Of a DNA stretch of 41,798 bases, positions 16,251 to 24,384 are shown one piece after another. The stretch is taken from the NCBI GenBank assembly GCA_958448635.1, contig CAUDEQ010000012.1, positions 1-41,798 on the forward strand, given 5' to 3'. The notes under the pieces were generated by a model. That model saw only the letters and a program-made list of their open reading frames with translations, searched no databases and was not told the origin of the DNA. Each line of letters begins with the position of its first letter. The stretch's first letter is position 1. This DNA is from an uncultured Bacillota bacterium (GTDB lineage Bacteria; Bacillota; Clostridia; Peptostreptococcales; Anaerovoracaceae). The translations under genes and the position numbers were made by a program.

Positions 16251-17231
16251 ATGAGTTTGACAAAAACTGAAAGTTTGAAATTGTACGAAGGCATGGCAAG
16301 AGTAAGAAACTTTGAACAGCAAGCTTATGACAATTTTGGAAGCGGCTTAGTTTATGGCTTTGTACATGTTGGTGTCGGAGAGGAAGCAATAGCCTCAGGT
16401 GTATGTGCCAACCTTGAAGAAAAGGACTTTGTGAGTACTTATCACAGAGGCCATGGACATATGCTTTTGAAAGGGCTGGATTCGAAAAAGATGTTTGCAG
16501 AAATATGTGGAAAAGTTACTGGCTATAACAGAGGTAAGGGTGGCTCGCAACATATTTCGGACATCACTAAAGGCGTAATAGGCTCAAACGGTATCGTAGG
16601 AGCTGGACAGCTCTTGGCATTAGGTCCAGCAATAAAAGCAATGATAAAAGGCACTGATGATGTTTCGGTTGTTTTCTTCGGAGATGGAGCAAGCAATGAA
16701 GGTGCATTCCACGAAAGCTTGAACTTTGCAAGTGCGAAAAAGTTACCGGTTGTATATGTACTTTTAAATAATCTATATGCCATTTCAACAAAGCAGCAGG
16801 AAGTTACAAATGTTGTAGATTTGGCTGATAGAGCACAAGGCTATGGGATACCGGGCGTTGTGGTAGATGGAAATGATGTATTTGCAGTATATGAAGCAGC
16901 AAAAGCAGCTGTGGAAAGAGCAAGAAGAGGAGAAGGTCCGACATTAATTGAATGTAAAACATATCGTTGGTACGGTCATTTTGTTGGAGACCCTTGTCTG
17001 TATAGAACAGACGAAGAAGTTGAAGAGTGGAAAAAGAAGGATCCTATTGCTCAGGCAAGAAAGAAAATCTTAGAAGAAGGTATTGCTACTGAAAATGAAT
17101 TGGATGAGATAGACAAGGCTGCAGCTGAAGAAATGATAGCAGCAGTTAAATTTGCTGAAGAAAGTCCATTCCCGGAAAATAGCGTTGCATTAGAGGATGT
17201 ATACACAGATATCGTTGAGGAGGGAAGATAA
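16251..17231 (+). CDS. acoA: Acetoin dehydrogenase-type E1 component, alpha subunit
   Basis: A 326-residue thiamine-diphosphate-dependent E1 alpha subunit. The TPP/Mg motif is G-D-G-A-S-N-E-G-A-F-H onward to L-L-N-N (about 145-175). H-R-G-H-G and N-R-G-K-G-G-S-Q-H are the usual active-site segments. With AcoB it would attack acetoin, release acetaldehyde and pass the acetyl group to the E2 lipoyl arm. Length and motifs fit AcoA; E1 alpha subunits of pyruvate or branched-chain complexes are similar, so the substrate is set mainly by the AcoR and sigma-54 context. It starts behind GAAGGAGG and is followed after 2 nt by acoB. Confidence 0.85.
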   Translation: MSLTKTESLKLYEGMARVRNFEQQAYDNFGSGLVYGFVHVGVGEEAIASGVCANLEEKDFVSTYHRGHGHMLLKGLDSKKMFAEICGKVTGYNRGKGGSQHISDITKGVIGSNGIVGAGQLLALGPAIKAMIKGTDDVSVVFFGDGASNEGAFHESLNFASAKKLPVVYVLLNNLYAISTKQQEVTNVVDLADRAQGYGIPGVVVDGNDVFAVYEAAKAAVERARRGEGPTLIECKTYRWYGHFVGDPCLYRTDEEVEEWKKKDPIAQARKKILEEGIATENELDEIDKAAAEEMIAAVKFAEESPFPENSVALEDVYTDIVEEGR

Positions 17232-17233
17232 TT

Positions 17234-18205
17234 ATGGCAAAAGCAACAATGATTGAAGCCATCAGAGCGGCAATAGACCATGAGATGGATAGAGATGAAA
17301 ATGTTTACTGTATAGGTGAAGATATTGCTGTAATGGGTGGTTCTTTTGGTGTTACCAAAGGTTTATTAGATAAGTACGGTAAGAACAGAGTTATTGACAC
17401 TCCTATTTCTGAGCAGATGATAATTGGTTCATCAGTAAGTGCAGCAATCACTGGAATGAGACCTGTAGCAGAATTGATGTTTGCAGACTTTATATTAATC
17501 TCATTTGACCAGATAGCTAATCAGGCTGCTAAGGCAAGATATTTTAATGGAGGTAAAATAAGTGTCCCTATGGTAGTAAGGCTGCCGGGTGGATGCCCTA
17601 AGGGTGCAGCAGGACATCACTCTCAGAATTTAGAGGCATTAGTTGCTCATATTCCGGGACTAAAGGTTGTGTATCCTTCAACCCCACAGGAAGCTTATGG
17701 ACTCATGCTCTCTTCAATAAGGGATGATAATCCTGTAATGTTTTTTGAGCATAAAAGACTGTACCGTGAGAAGGGTGAATTTGAGGATAATGGTATTGCA
17801 ATTCCGATTGGTGTGGCAGATGTGAAAAAGGAAGGAAAGGATGTAACTGTAGTAGCAACCGGAAGAATGGTCCATGTAGCATTGTCTGCATCAAAGCAGT
17901 TGGCAGAAGAAGGAATTGATATTGAAGTAGTGGATCCTAGATCACTTTTCCCTCTTGATAAGGAAACAATTTTTAAATCTGTAGCTAAGACAGGTAAGGT
18001 TGTAATTATAACAGAAGAAAACAAAAGAGGAGCATGGTCAGGTGAATTAGCATCAATTCTTGCAGAAGAGAAATTTGATTTACTCAAGAAACCTATAATG
18101 AGAATTGGCTCACTAAACACCCCAGTTCCATTTACAGCAAATTTGGAAGATTATATCCTGCCACATGAAGGGGATGTAGTAAAAGCAGTTAAAGCAATAT
18201 ATTAA
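17234..18205 (+). CDS. acoB: Acetoin dehydrogenase-type E1 component, beta subunit
   Basis: A 323-residue transketolase-like beta subunit. G-E-D-I-A-V-M-G-G-S-F-G-V-T-K-G (about 29-43) and D-T-P-I-S-E-Q (about 56-62) are characteristic of E1 beta, H-H-S-Q-N (about 130) is the active-site segment, and the C-terminal transketolase domain (V-V-D-P-R-S-L-F-P-L-D) is complete. It forms the alpha2-beta2 E1 with AcoA. It starts 2 nt after acoA with GAGGGAAG upstream, so the two are translationally coupled. It is followed 28 nt later by the lipoyl protein. Confidence 0.88.
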   Translation: MAKATMIEAIRAAIDHEMDRDENVYCIGEDIAVMGGSFGVTKGLLDKYGKNRVIDTPISEQMIIGSSVSAAITGMRPVAELMFADFILISFDQIANQAAKARYFNGGKISVPMVVRLPGGCPKGAAGHHSQNLEALVAHIPGLKVVYPSTPQEAYGLMLSSIRDDNPVMFFEHKRLYREKGEFEDNGIAIPIGVADVKKEGKDVTVVATGRMVHVALSASKQLAEEGIDIEVVDPRSLFPLDKETIFKSVAKTGKVVIITEENKRGAWSGELASILAEEKFDLLKKPIMRIGSLNTPVPFTANLEDYILPHEGDVVKAVKAIY

Positions 18206-18233
18206 TGACAAGTGAAATGTAAGGGAGAAGAAA

Positions 18234-18503
18234 ATGGCAACAAAATTTATTATGCCTAAGTTAGGGCTAACTATGGAAGATGGAACTGTTTCAACGTGGT
18301 TGAAAAAGGAAGGAGACGTAGTTAAAAAAGGCGATCCTATGTGCGAAATAACTACGGAAAAGCTGACAAATGAAATAGAAGCAACTACTGATGGCGTTCT
18401 TCTGAAGATTGTCGTTCCAGAGGGCGAAACTGTAGATTGTCAGGCAACAATAGCTATTATTGGTGAAGAAGGGGAAGATATTTCAGAGCTTTTAGCTGAG
18501 TAA
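18234..18503 (+). CDS. acoC: Stand-alone lipoyl domain protein (E2 lipoyl part)
   Basis: An 89-residue protein forming a single biotinyl/lipoyl domain. The modifiable lysine lies in I-T-T-E-K-L-T-N-E (Lys43), flanked by the usual hairpin G-D-V-V-K-K-G-D and the paired E-G-E-T-V. It would carry acetyl groups from AcoAB to the acyltransferase. In most AcoC proteins this domain is joined by a linker and peripheral-subunit-binding domain to the catalytic domain. Here it ends in a natural stop after E-L-L-A-E, and the catalytic domain lies 1.6 kb on beyond an IS110 element. The stop precedes a separate ribosome site at 18520, so the split probably predates the insertion. Confidence 0.85.
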   Translation: MATKFIMPKLGLTMEDGTVSTWLKKEGDVVKKGDPMCEITTEKLTNEIEATTDGVLLKIVVPEGETVDCQATIAIIGEEGEDISELLAE

Positions 18504-18530
18504 TTATAGCATTTTCAAAGGAGACCAGCT

Positions 18531-18569
18531 ATGAAAAGTCAAGGTAAATATCAGAAGAAAATAGAATAA
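18531..18569 (+). pseudogene. Probable 5' stub of the E2 acyltransferase gene cut by the IS
   Basis: AAAGGAGACCAGCT precedes ATG 18531, a good start, but the frame closes after 12 codons (MKSQGKYQKKIE) where element sequence seems to begin. The other side of the element opens with MEIKREKLSGIRK, the beginning of the catalytic domain, without a ribosome site. Joining the two would give a normal start for the acyltransferase gene. This is inference from layout. Confidence 0.5.
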
Positions 18570-18651
18570 AATTCGGTAGGGTTGTAAAGCTGAAAATACG
18601 CAGCCTAAAAAGACCTCCTGATGGAAGCCTCAGAAATATATGTAACGGAAT

Positions 18652-19818
18652 TTAATCCAGGTTAAATTTCACATCGTCCGTAAGCATCTTGTAAATGACA
18701 CGGACGAGCTTGCCGGCACAGTGACCAAGAGCATTGTAATGACTGCGCCCTTCGGCTCTTTTGGAATCATAGTATTCTTTAAAAGTCGCATTGTACTTAA
18801 CGACATTGTGAGCAGCATTCATAAGGGCGTATCTGAGTGCGCCTGAACCACGCTTTGACATCCGGGTTTTCCTTGCAGAAAAGTTTCCGGATTGGTAAAC
18901 AGATGGATCAAGGCCTGCAAAGGCAAGCAGTTTGCGAGGCTTTGAGAACCGACTGATGTCACCGATCTCACCCAGTATCATCCCACCGCCTGCCGGACCG
19001 ATACCGGGTATGGTCATGATAACAGAATCCAGAGATTCAACAATGTCTCTGATCTCGGTTTCAACAGTATTGATTTGTCTATCCAGAAGCTCGATCAGTG
19101 CGATAGATTGAGTGATCTGAACGGATAGAGACTTGTCGGAATTTCCGACAGACTTCTGTGCCGGAACTCTTAATTCTAAGGCCGATTCTTTCTTAAAACG
19201 TCCGTGGGAGTTAGACGTAAGAAGGTACTTGAGATGAGTCAGATGCATGGAAGCGATCTGAGAAGCGGATGGAGCCTCTTTGAGGATAGCGTACACAGCC
19301 TTTTGATGGAGACCGGACTTAAAGAAATACTGGAGCTCGGGAAAAGTCTGATCCACATAGGAAGTAAGCTGGATCTTAGTGCGGGTGCGCTGTTTGACCA
19401 GCTTCAGTCGAAACCTGCCCGGATTTTTAAGCTGCATTAGAGCAATGTCATACAGTGTGACAAAGCGGGGGTTTTCCATCAAAGCAACAGCTTTAGCAAT
19501 CACCAGAGTATCGACCTTGTCCGTTTTGGTCTTGCGGAGCCTGTTTTTCCGCAGAGAAGATGTCTGAATAGGATTGATCATACAGACATGAAAACCTTTT
19601 GAGACAAGGAAGAAAACAAGGTTGTTGCCGTAATGAGCAGTTGATTCAAGACCAATGATGATGCTGTCTTTTTCAAAGGGGTTAAGCTTTGAAAGCAGCG
19701 AATAGAAGCCATCATTGTCATTTAAGAATTTAAACGGCTCGATGAGCAGAGTGCCATCGGAATCGATAGCAGAGGCAAAGTGATTGAGTTTGGCGATATC
19801 AATGCCGACATAGATCAT
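18652..19818 (-). CDS. IS110-family transposase (DEDD type)
   Basis: A 388-residue full-length transposase. The N-terminal RuvC-like domain shows G-I-D-I-A-K (Asp6), I-I-G-L-E-S-T (Glu), and K-T-D-K-V-D (two Asp, about 98-101), forming the DEDD site. The C-terminal Transposase_20 domain contains M-T-I-P-G-I-G-P-A-G-G (about 264-274), F-A-G-L-D-P and R-M-S-K-R-G-S-G-A-L-R. AAAGGAGG lies 8 nt before the ATG. The gene is intact, so the element may be recent and mobile. Confidence 0.92.
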   Translation of the reverse strand: MIYVGIDIAKLNHFASAIDSDGTLLIEPFKFLNDNDGFYSLLSKLNPFEKDSIIIGLESTAHYGNNLVFFLVSKGFHVCMINPIQTSSLRKNRLRKTKTDKVDTLVIAKAVALMENPRFVTLYDIALMQLKNPGRFRLKLVKQRTRTKIQLTSYVDQTFPELQYFFKSGLHQKAVYAILKEAPSASQIASMHLTHLKYLLTSNSHGRFKKESALELRVPAQKSVGNSDKSLSVQITQSIALIELLDRQINTVETEIRDIVESLDSVIMTIPGIGPAGGGMILGEIGDISRFSKPRKLLAFAGLDPSVYQSGNFSARKTRMSKRGSGALRYALMNAAHNVVKYNATFKEYYDSKRAEGRSHYNALGHCAGKLVRVIYKMLTDDVKFNLD

Positions 19819-19829
19819 TGAAAACGCCT

Positions 19830-20060
19830 CCTTTCGTAGAGATTTGATACTGTCAGGTCCACCTTACGATTATCCTCGTAAACTTGATCGAGATAAGTAC
19901 TCGGAAGCAATGCTCCGGCGACATCCAGCTAATAAACAATTCAGATAATGAGATGGCAATACACTCCTATCAAGTAGTCAAAGCTACAAAACAAAATAAA
20001 AAGTCCACAGTATCTGAATGTATTATGACACAAACAGTAAAAATGGAAAGGAGAGTATGA
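19830..20060 (-). ncRNA. Candidate IS110 bridge RNA region
   Basis: In IS110-family elements the non-coding end upstream of the transposase encodes a bridge RNA with target- and donor-binding loops. The equivalent region here is about 230 nt, non-coding, and contains small hairpins such as TACGA-GGATAA-TCGTA on the minus strand. No loop assignment is possible by eye, and the limits are approximate. Confidence 0.4.
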
Positions 20061-20090
20061 TTTAGCTTCTAATTAATCATACAAGACAAT

Positions 20091-20768
20091 ATGGAAATTA
20101 AAAGAGAAAAATTAAGCGGCATAAGAAAGCTTATAGGAACAAAATTGCATATGAGTCGCACATCCATTCCTCACGCAACGATAATGACTACTGTTGATAT
20201 GACTGAGCTGGATAAGCTGAAAAAGGAATATAAGAGCAAGGGCGAAAGTCTTTCTACGACGGCATTCCTTGTAAAAGCCATAGGATTGAAGCTTCAGAAA
20301 TATCCTCAGTTAAATACGAGATTAGAGGATGGGGAGATTATTTACTATGATACAGCAGATGCTGGAATCGCCGTAGATACTCCTAAAGGTCTTATGGTTG
20401 TAACAGTAAAAGATGTTGCAAACAAAAGTGTCAAGCAGATAACAGAGGAGTTGAGAGATGTTGTAGACAGGCTTAAACGAGGAAAGGCATCTCCTGATGA
20501 AATGACAGGAAGCACCTTTTCAGTAAGCAATGAAGCGATGTCTACGAACGACTATTTCGATTCAATCATAAATAATAATGAATGTATCATTATTGGATTG
20601 GCGAGAGCAAAAAAAACAATAGTAGTGAACGATGATGACACGACTTCGATTAGATTGATAGCAAACATCATGGGTAATTATAATCATATGCTTGCAGATG
20701 GTATGCCTGTAGCTGCCTTTTTAGGAGAAGTATCAGAATTATTGGCAGATCCGCAACAATTGATATAG
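20091..20768 (+). CDS. acoC: E2 dihydrolipoamide acyltransferase catalytic domain
   Basis: 225 residues covering only the 2-oxoacid_dh catalytic domain: K-L-S-G-I-R-K-L-I near the start, P-K-G-L-M-V-V-T-V in the centre and the active-site H-M-L-A-D-G (HxxxDG, about 201-206). It would move acetyl from lipoyl to CoA. The lipoyl domain is the separate gene at 18234, and no peripheral-subunit-binding domain is found in either piece. No ribosome site lies directly before ATG 20091 (GGAAAGGAG is 36 nt away and followed by ATG-ATT-TAG), so the IS has probably removed the native 5' end. lpdA follows after 12 nt. Confidence 0.8.
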   Translation: MEIKREKLSGIRKLIGTKLHMSRTSIPHATIMTTVDMTELDKLKKEYKSKGESLSTTAFLVKAIGLKLQKYPQLNTRLEDGEIIYYDTADAGIAVDTPKGLMVVTVKDVANKSVKQITEELRDVVDRLKRGKASPDEMTGSTFSVSNEAMSTNDYFDSIINNNECIIIGLARAKKTIVVNDDDTTSIRLIANIMGNYNHMLADGMPVAAFLGEVSELLADPQQLI

Positions 20769-20780
20769 GAAGGGGCTTTA

Positions 20781-22151
20781 ATGAAAATTATAGTTATTGG
20801 AGGTGGGCCGGGAGGGTATGTAGCTGCATTGAGAGCTGCAATCCTGGGAGCTGAAACCATACTTGTCGAAAAAGATAAGGTTGGGGGAACTTGCTTGAAT
20901 AGGGGGTGCATACCAACCAAAGCATTGCTTCAAAGCACTGGGTGCCTAGAGGAGGTGATTAACTCCGGTAGATTCGGCATATATTCTGGAGACGTTGAAT
21001 TTGATTATAGCACTGTTATAAAGAGAATGAACAAACTGGTGGTTCAGCTGGTAGGAGGAGTGGAATTCCTTCTTAAAAAACGAGGTGTAAAAATTATCAG
21101 GGGAGAAGGGAGGTTGGCTGACAGAACAACTGTTGTTGTGACGAAGAAAGATTGTAGTACTGAGACGATAAAAGGCGATGCGGTTATTCTAGCTATGGGC
21201 TCGAAGCCGGTTGTGCATGAATCTTTTAAGTATGACGGGATAAATGTTATTACAAGCAATGAAGCTTTAGCCATGGAAACACTTCCAAAGAGTATGATAG
21301 TTCTTGGGGGCGGAGTTATCGGATGTGAATTCGGGCAAGCTTTTAAGAAAATGGGAAGTGAGGTGACAATTCTTGAATTAGATAACAGGATTCTACCCAT
21401 GGAGGATCAAGAGGCTTCTATTCTACTTGAAAAAACATTAAAGAAGAATGGCATAAAAATAGTAACAGCAGTTAAGGTTGAGAATGTCAAAGTGGTAGAT
21501 GGTGAGGTTTCTGTTGGTCTGTCAAATGGAGAAATTTTAAATGCTGAAAAAATGTTAATTTCAATCGGTAGAAAACCGGCTACAGAGGGAACTGGGTTTG
21601 AAGAGGTAGGCATTGAAATGGAGAATGGGAAGATTCTTGTTGATAAAAAAATGCAGACAAGTATAAAAGGGTGTTATGCAATAGGCGATATAGTAAATAC
21701 TCCGGCATTAGCACATGTGGCTTCAAGGGAAGCAGCGGTAGCAATTGATAATGCTATGGGCAGAAAAAGCGATATTACATATCATGCGGTGCCAAGATGT
21801 GTATACACAGATCCTGAGATAGCATGTGTTGGAATGACAGAGGAACAGGCAAAAGCAAAAGGTATAAACTACAAAGTCGGAAAATTTAATTTGGCAGGCT
21901 TGGGAAAAGCGGTATTAATTGATAAAACCAATGGGTTTGTCAAAATTATAACTGATGAAAATGAAAAACTTATTGGTGCCGTTATGGTTGGGCCACATGC
22001 TACTGACATGATTAGCGAACTTACTGTTGCAATACATTTGGGATTAAAAGCAGAGCAGCTGGGAGAGGTGATTCATCCACATCCCACTCTTGCAGAGGCG
22101 ATTCTGGAAGCAGTGCATGATGTGAAAGACGAATCTGTACATTCCTTTTAA
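20781..22151 (+). CDS. lpdA: Dihydrolipoamide dehydrogenase (E3)
   Basis: A 456-residue FAD flavoprotein. FAD site G-G-G-P-G-G-Y (7-13), redox disulfide G-G-T-C-L-N-R-G-C-I-P (about 36-46), NAD site G-G-G-V-I-G-C-E-F (about 175) and C-terminal H-P-H-P-T-L-A-E with the catalytic His/Glu pair are all present. It reoxidises the dihydrolipoyl arm, making NADH. There is no N-terminal lipoyl domain, unlike some AcoL proteins. It lies directly after the acyltransferase behind AGGAAGG, completing the aco set. Confidence 0.92.
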   Translation: MKIIVIGGGPGGYVAALRAAILGAETILVEKDKVGGTCLNRGCIPTKALLQSTGCLEEVINSGRFGIYSGDVEFDYSTVIKRMNKLVVQLVGGVEFLLKKRGVKIIRGEGRLADRTTVVVTKKDCSTETIKGDAVILAMGSKPVVHESFKYDGINVITSNEALAMETLPKSMIVLGGGVIGCEFGQAFKKMGSEVTILELDNRILPMEDQEASILLEKTLKKNGIKIVTAVKVENVKVVDGEVSVGLSNGEILNAEKMLISIGRKPATEGTGFEEVGIEMENGKILVDKKMQTSIKGCYAIGDIVNTPALAHVASREAAVAIDNAMGRKSDITYHAVPRCVYTDPEIACVGMTEEQAKAKGINYKVGKFNLAGLGKAVLIDKTNGFVKIITDENEKLIGAVMVGPHATDMISELTVAIHLGLKAEQLGEVIHPHPTLAEAILEAVHDVKDESVHSF

Positions 22152-22199
22152 GACGTTATTGTAATGAAGGTATTACTTATTTAATTCCAGGAGGTAATT

Positions 22200-23474
22200 A
22201 TGAACAATAGTATCCAAAAGAATGATAGAGGCAGGGCGGTTTTAGTTGCTACGCTAGGATTGATTGTAATGATTTTCTGTTGTGGTATCAATACTACAAG
22301 TACAGCAATTCTCCTTCCCACATGGTCGGAAGAAATGGGTTTTAGTACTGCACAATATGGCTTACTGGCGGGCGGTATCGCGATGGGTGTTGTGTGGACC
22401 GTATGGTTAACTGGTCTTTTGCTTGATAAATTTAATCCTAAAACAATGATGGCGATATTTATCGTTATAAGTGGTATATCTACATTTTGCAGAGGGTATG
22501 TTTCGGATTTCACAACGGCATACGTAGCACTATTCTTTACAGGTATTGCTAATGCTATGATAATACCTGGATGTCTTAAAATGATAAACGTATGGTTTGA
22601 TGCAAAAATGACATACAAGTTGAATGGAATCAATATATCTGGCGGAGCGATAGGATATTTTATAGGATTCAACGGAACTATACCTTGGTCAGTGGCATTA
22701 GGCGGATGGGATAAGCTGTTCCAGTTATATGGTGTGATTATTGTTCTTCTTGCAATAATTTACTTTATTGCAATACCGAGCAAAACAGAAGCTGAAGGTG
22801 TTATGAACAAGGCGATGGGAATAAATACGGAGGAATATACATTCGGAAGAAAGCTTAAAGAGGCACTTACCTCAAAACAAATTATCCTTTGTTCACTGGC
22901 AGAGTTCTTCTTTGCCGGAGCTATTCTGACTTTTTCTTCAGTTGGACCACTCGCTTTTATAAGTATATGGGAGGGACTCAGTACAGAAAATGCAGGACTC
23001 ATGATATCAATGTCCAACATAGGATCTTCTATTGGATATTGGGTGATGCCATTTATTGCAGATAAGTTGCTGAAAGGTGCAAGAAAGAAAGTTATGATAC
23101 CAGCTATGATTTTTGCGTCGATTATGTATCCGGCATCTGCTTTTACAGGAAATATTTTAGTATCTTGCATAATGATTAATATTGCGGGACTCAGTCTTGG
23201 CTTTGGATTGATTGCCGCCAGAACGCTTATGATGGAACATAGAGATTGTGCAGGTGTTAAGGCCGGAATAGCATCGGGTCTGCTTACTGAGTTGAACAAG
23301 ATTGGATGCGTAGTATTCCCTCTGATATTCACAACTTTAATGGCAAGCTCGGGAGCATTAGTTGGCTGGGTAGCAATGTTTGCTATCGGCGGTATAGGTG
23401 CCGTGATTTGTCTGGCTCTTGCAGAGGATACCAGCAAAAAAGCAGCTGATAGAAAGGCAGAATCAGAAGCATAG
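22200..23474 (+). CDS. MFS transporter, oxalate/formate antiporter-like
   Basis: A 424-residue protein with about 12 hydrophobic segments split by a central cytoplasmic loop around 195-225. Helices 2-3 carry the MFS signature region (G-L-L-L-D-K-F-N-P-K-T). The overall look, with a long first helix containing G-I-N-T-T-S and an L-P-T-W-S loop, resembles the OFA or cyanate/nitrate-like carriers. It follows lpdA by 48 nt behind AGGAGG. The substrate is unknown; as part of the island, an organic acid, diol or acetoin is plausible. Confidence 0.8.
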   Translation: MNNSIQKNDRGRAVLVATLGLIVMIFCCGINTTSTAILLPTWSEEMGFSTAQYGLLAGGIAMGVVWTVWLTGLLLDKFNPKTMMAIFIVISGISTFCRGYVSDFTTAYVALFFTGIANAMIIPGCLKMINVWFDAKMTYKLNGINISGGAIGYFIGFNGTIPWSVALGGWDKLFQLYGVIIVLLAIIYFIAIPSKTEAEGVMNKAMGINTEEYTFGRKLKEALTSKQIILCSLAEFFFAGAILTFSSVGPLAFISIWEGLSTENAGLMISMSNIGSSIGYWVMPFIADKLLKGARKKVMIPAMIFASIMYPASAFTGNILVSCIMINIAGLSLGFGLIAARTLMMEHRDCAGVKAGIASGLLTELNKIGCVVFPLIFTTLMASSGALVGWVAMFAIGGIGAVICLALAEDTSKKAADRKAESEA

Positions 23475-23508
23475 GACTTTTATTTTTTGTTTCAATTTCA
23501 AAGTGAGA

Positions 23509-23537
23509 GGATTCCGTGAGAGGTACTTACGGAATCC
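23509..23537 (+). terminator. Hairpin after MFS gene
   Basis: GGATTCCGTGAG, loop AGGTA, CTTACGGAATCC: a 12-bp stem with one G-T pair, but no T run. A processing or attenuation hairpin is as likely as a terminator. Confidence 0.5.
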
Positions 23538-23568
23538 CTCAAAGTAATTTATTAAAAGGAGACCGAAA

Positions 23569-24357
23569 ATGGTGAAGATTGATTTGAAAAAGAAAGTAGC
23601 AATTGTAGTTGGAGCTGGAAGAGGTCTTGGTGAAGCCATCGCATTAAAATTGGCGGAAGCTGGAGCAGACGTTGTGGTTGCTGATTTGCTGAAGGAAAAC
23701 GCAGAAGAAGTTGCAAAAAAAATCGCTGAAAAAGGCGGCGTAGCGAAAGGTTTCAAAATCGATGTAACTAATCAGAAGGAAATAGATGATTTAGTAGATG
23801 GAATTGTAAATGAATATGGCAAAATTGATATTATGGTAAATAATGCCGGATACAACATCATCAAATTATTCGAGGATTCGGATATATCTGAATTCGACAA
23901 GATGATCGATATAAATCTCAGGGGTGTTTATTATGGCTGTAAAGCGGCAGTAAGACATATGGTAAAACAAAAATACGGCAAAATTGTGAATACATCTTCA
24001 CAGGCTGGCAAGGCGCCTTTTGATTACCATTCGATGTACTCGGCGACTAAGTTCGGTGTAATCGGTATGACACAGGTTATGGCAAAAGAGCTTGGCAAAT
24101 ACAATATCAATGTAAATTGCATATGTCCGGGAATTGTTCGTACAGAAATGTGGGAGCAGAACTTACGTGAATATGATGGGTATGATAATTCTATAGATCC
24201 TGAAACACGTTGGAAGAAGGTTGTAGATAACATTCCTATGAAGAGACCTCAGGAGCCGGAAGATATGGCTAATGCTGTGCTGTTCCTGTGCTCAGACATG
24301 GCAAAGAATATCTCTGGACAGGCACTGAATATAAATGGTGCACAGGTATGCGTATAA
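23569..24357 (+). CDS. Short-chain dehydrogenase/reductase (SDR)
   Basis: A 262-residue classical SDR. The cofactor motif is G-A-G-R-G-L-G (about 16-22), with Asp after beta-2 (V-V-A-D-L) favouring NAD(H), then N-N-A-G (about 90) and the catalytic Ser-Tyr-Lys with Y-S-A-T-K (about 159). Members this size include acetoin/butanediol reductases and 3-oxoacyl reductases, and sequence alone does not decide. Its place between the aco genes and a zinc dehydrogenase suggests diol or acetoin redox chemistry. It starts behind AAAAGGAG. Confidence 0.85.
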   Translation: MVKIDLKKKVAIVVGAGRGLGEAIALKLAEAGADVVVADLLKENAEEVAKKIAEKGGVAKGFKIDVTNQKEIDDLVDGIVNEYGKIDIMVNNAGYNIIKLFEDSDISEFDKMIDINLRGVYYGCKAAVRHMVKQKYGKIVNTSSQAGKAPFDYHSMYSATKFGVIGMTQVMAKELGKYNINVNCICPGIVRTEMWEQNLREYDGYDNSIDPETRWKKVVDNIPMKRPQEPEDMANAVLFLCSDMAKNISGQALNINGAQVCV

Positions 24358-24384
24358 TTTATTTGCTCGGAAAGGAGTAGAGCT

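Larger units (their letters stand above)
18567..20088 (-). mobile_element. IS110-family insertion sequence (ends approximate)
   Basis: A roughly 1.5-kb element on the minus strand: about 270 nt of non-coding left end (19819-20088), transposase, and about 85 nt of right end (18567-18651). No terminal inverted repeats are seen, as usual for IS110. The ends are placed from where the aco reading frames break and could be off by tens of nt. It sits between the lipoyl and acyltransferase genes of the aco operon. Confidence 0.75.

Noticed and set aside
18520..18569. Separate 12-codon peptide gene
   Set aside because: It is better explained as the severed start of the acyltransferase gene next to the IS110 element.
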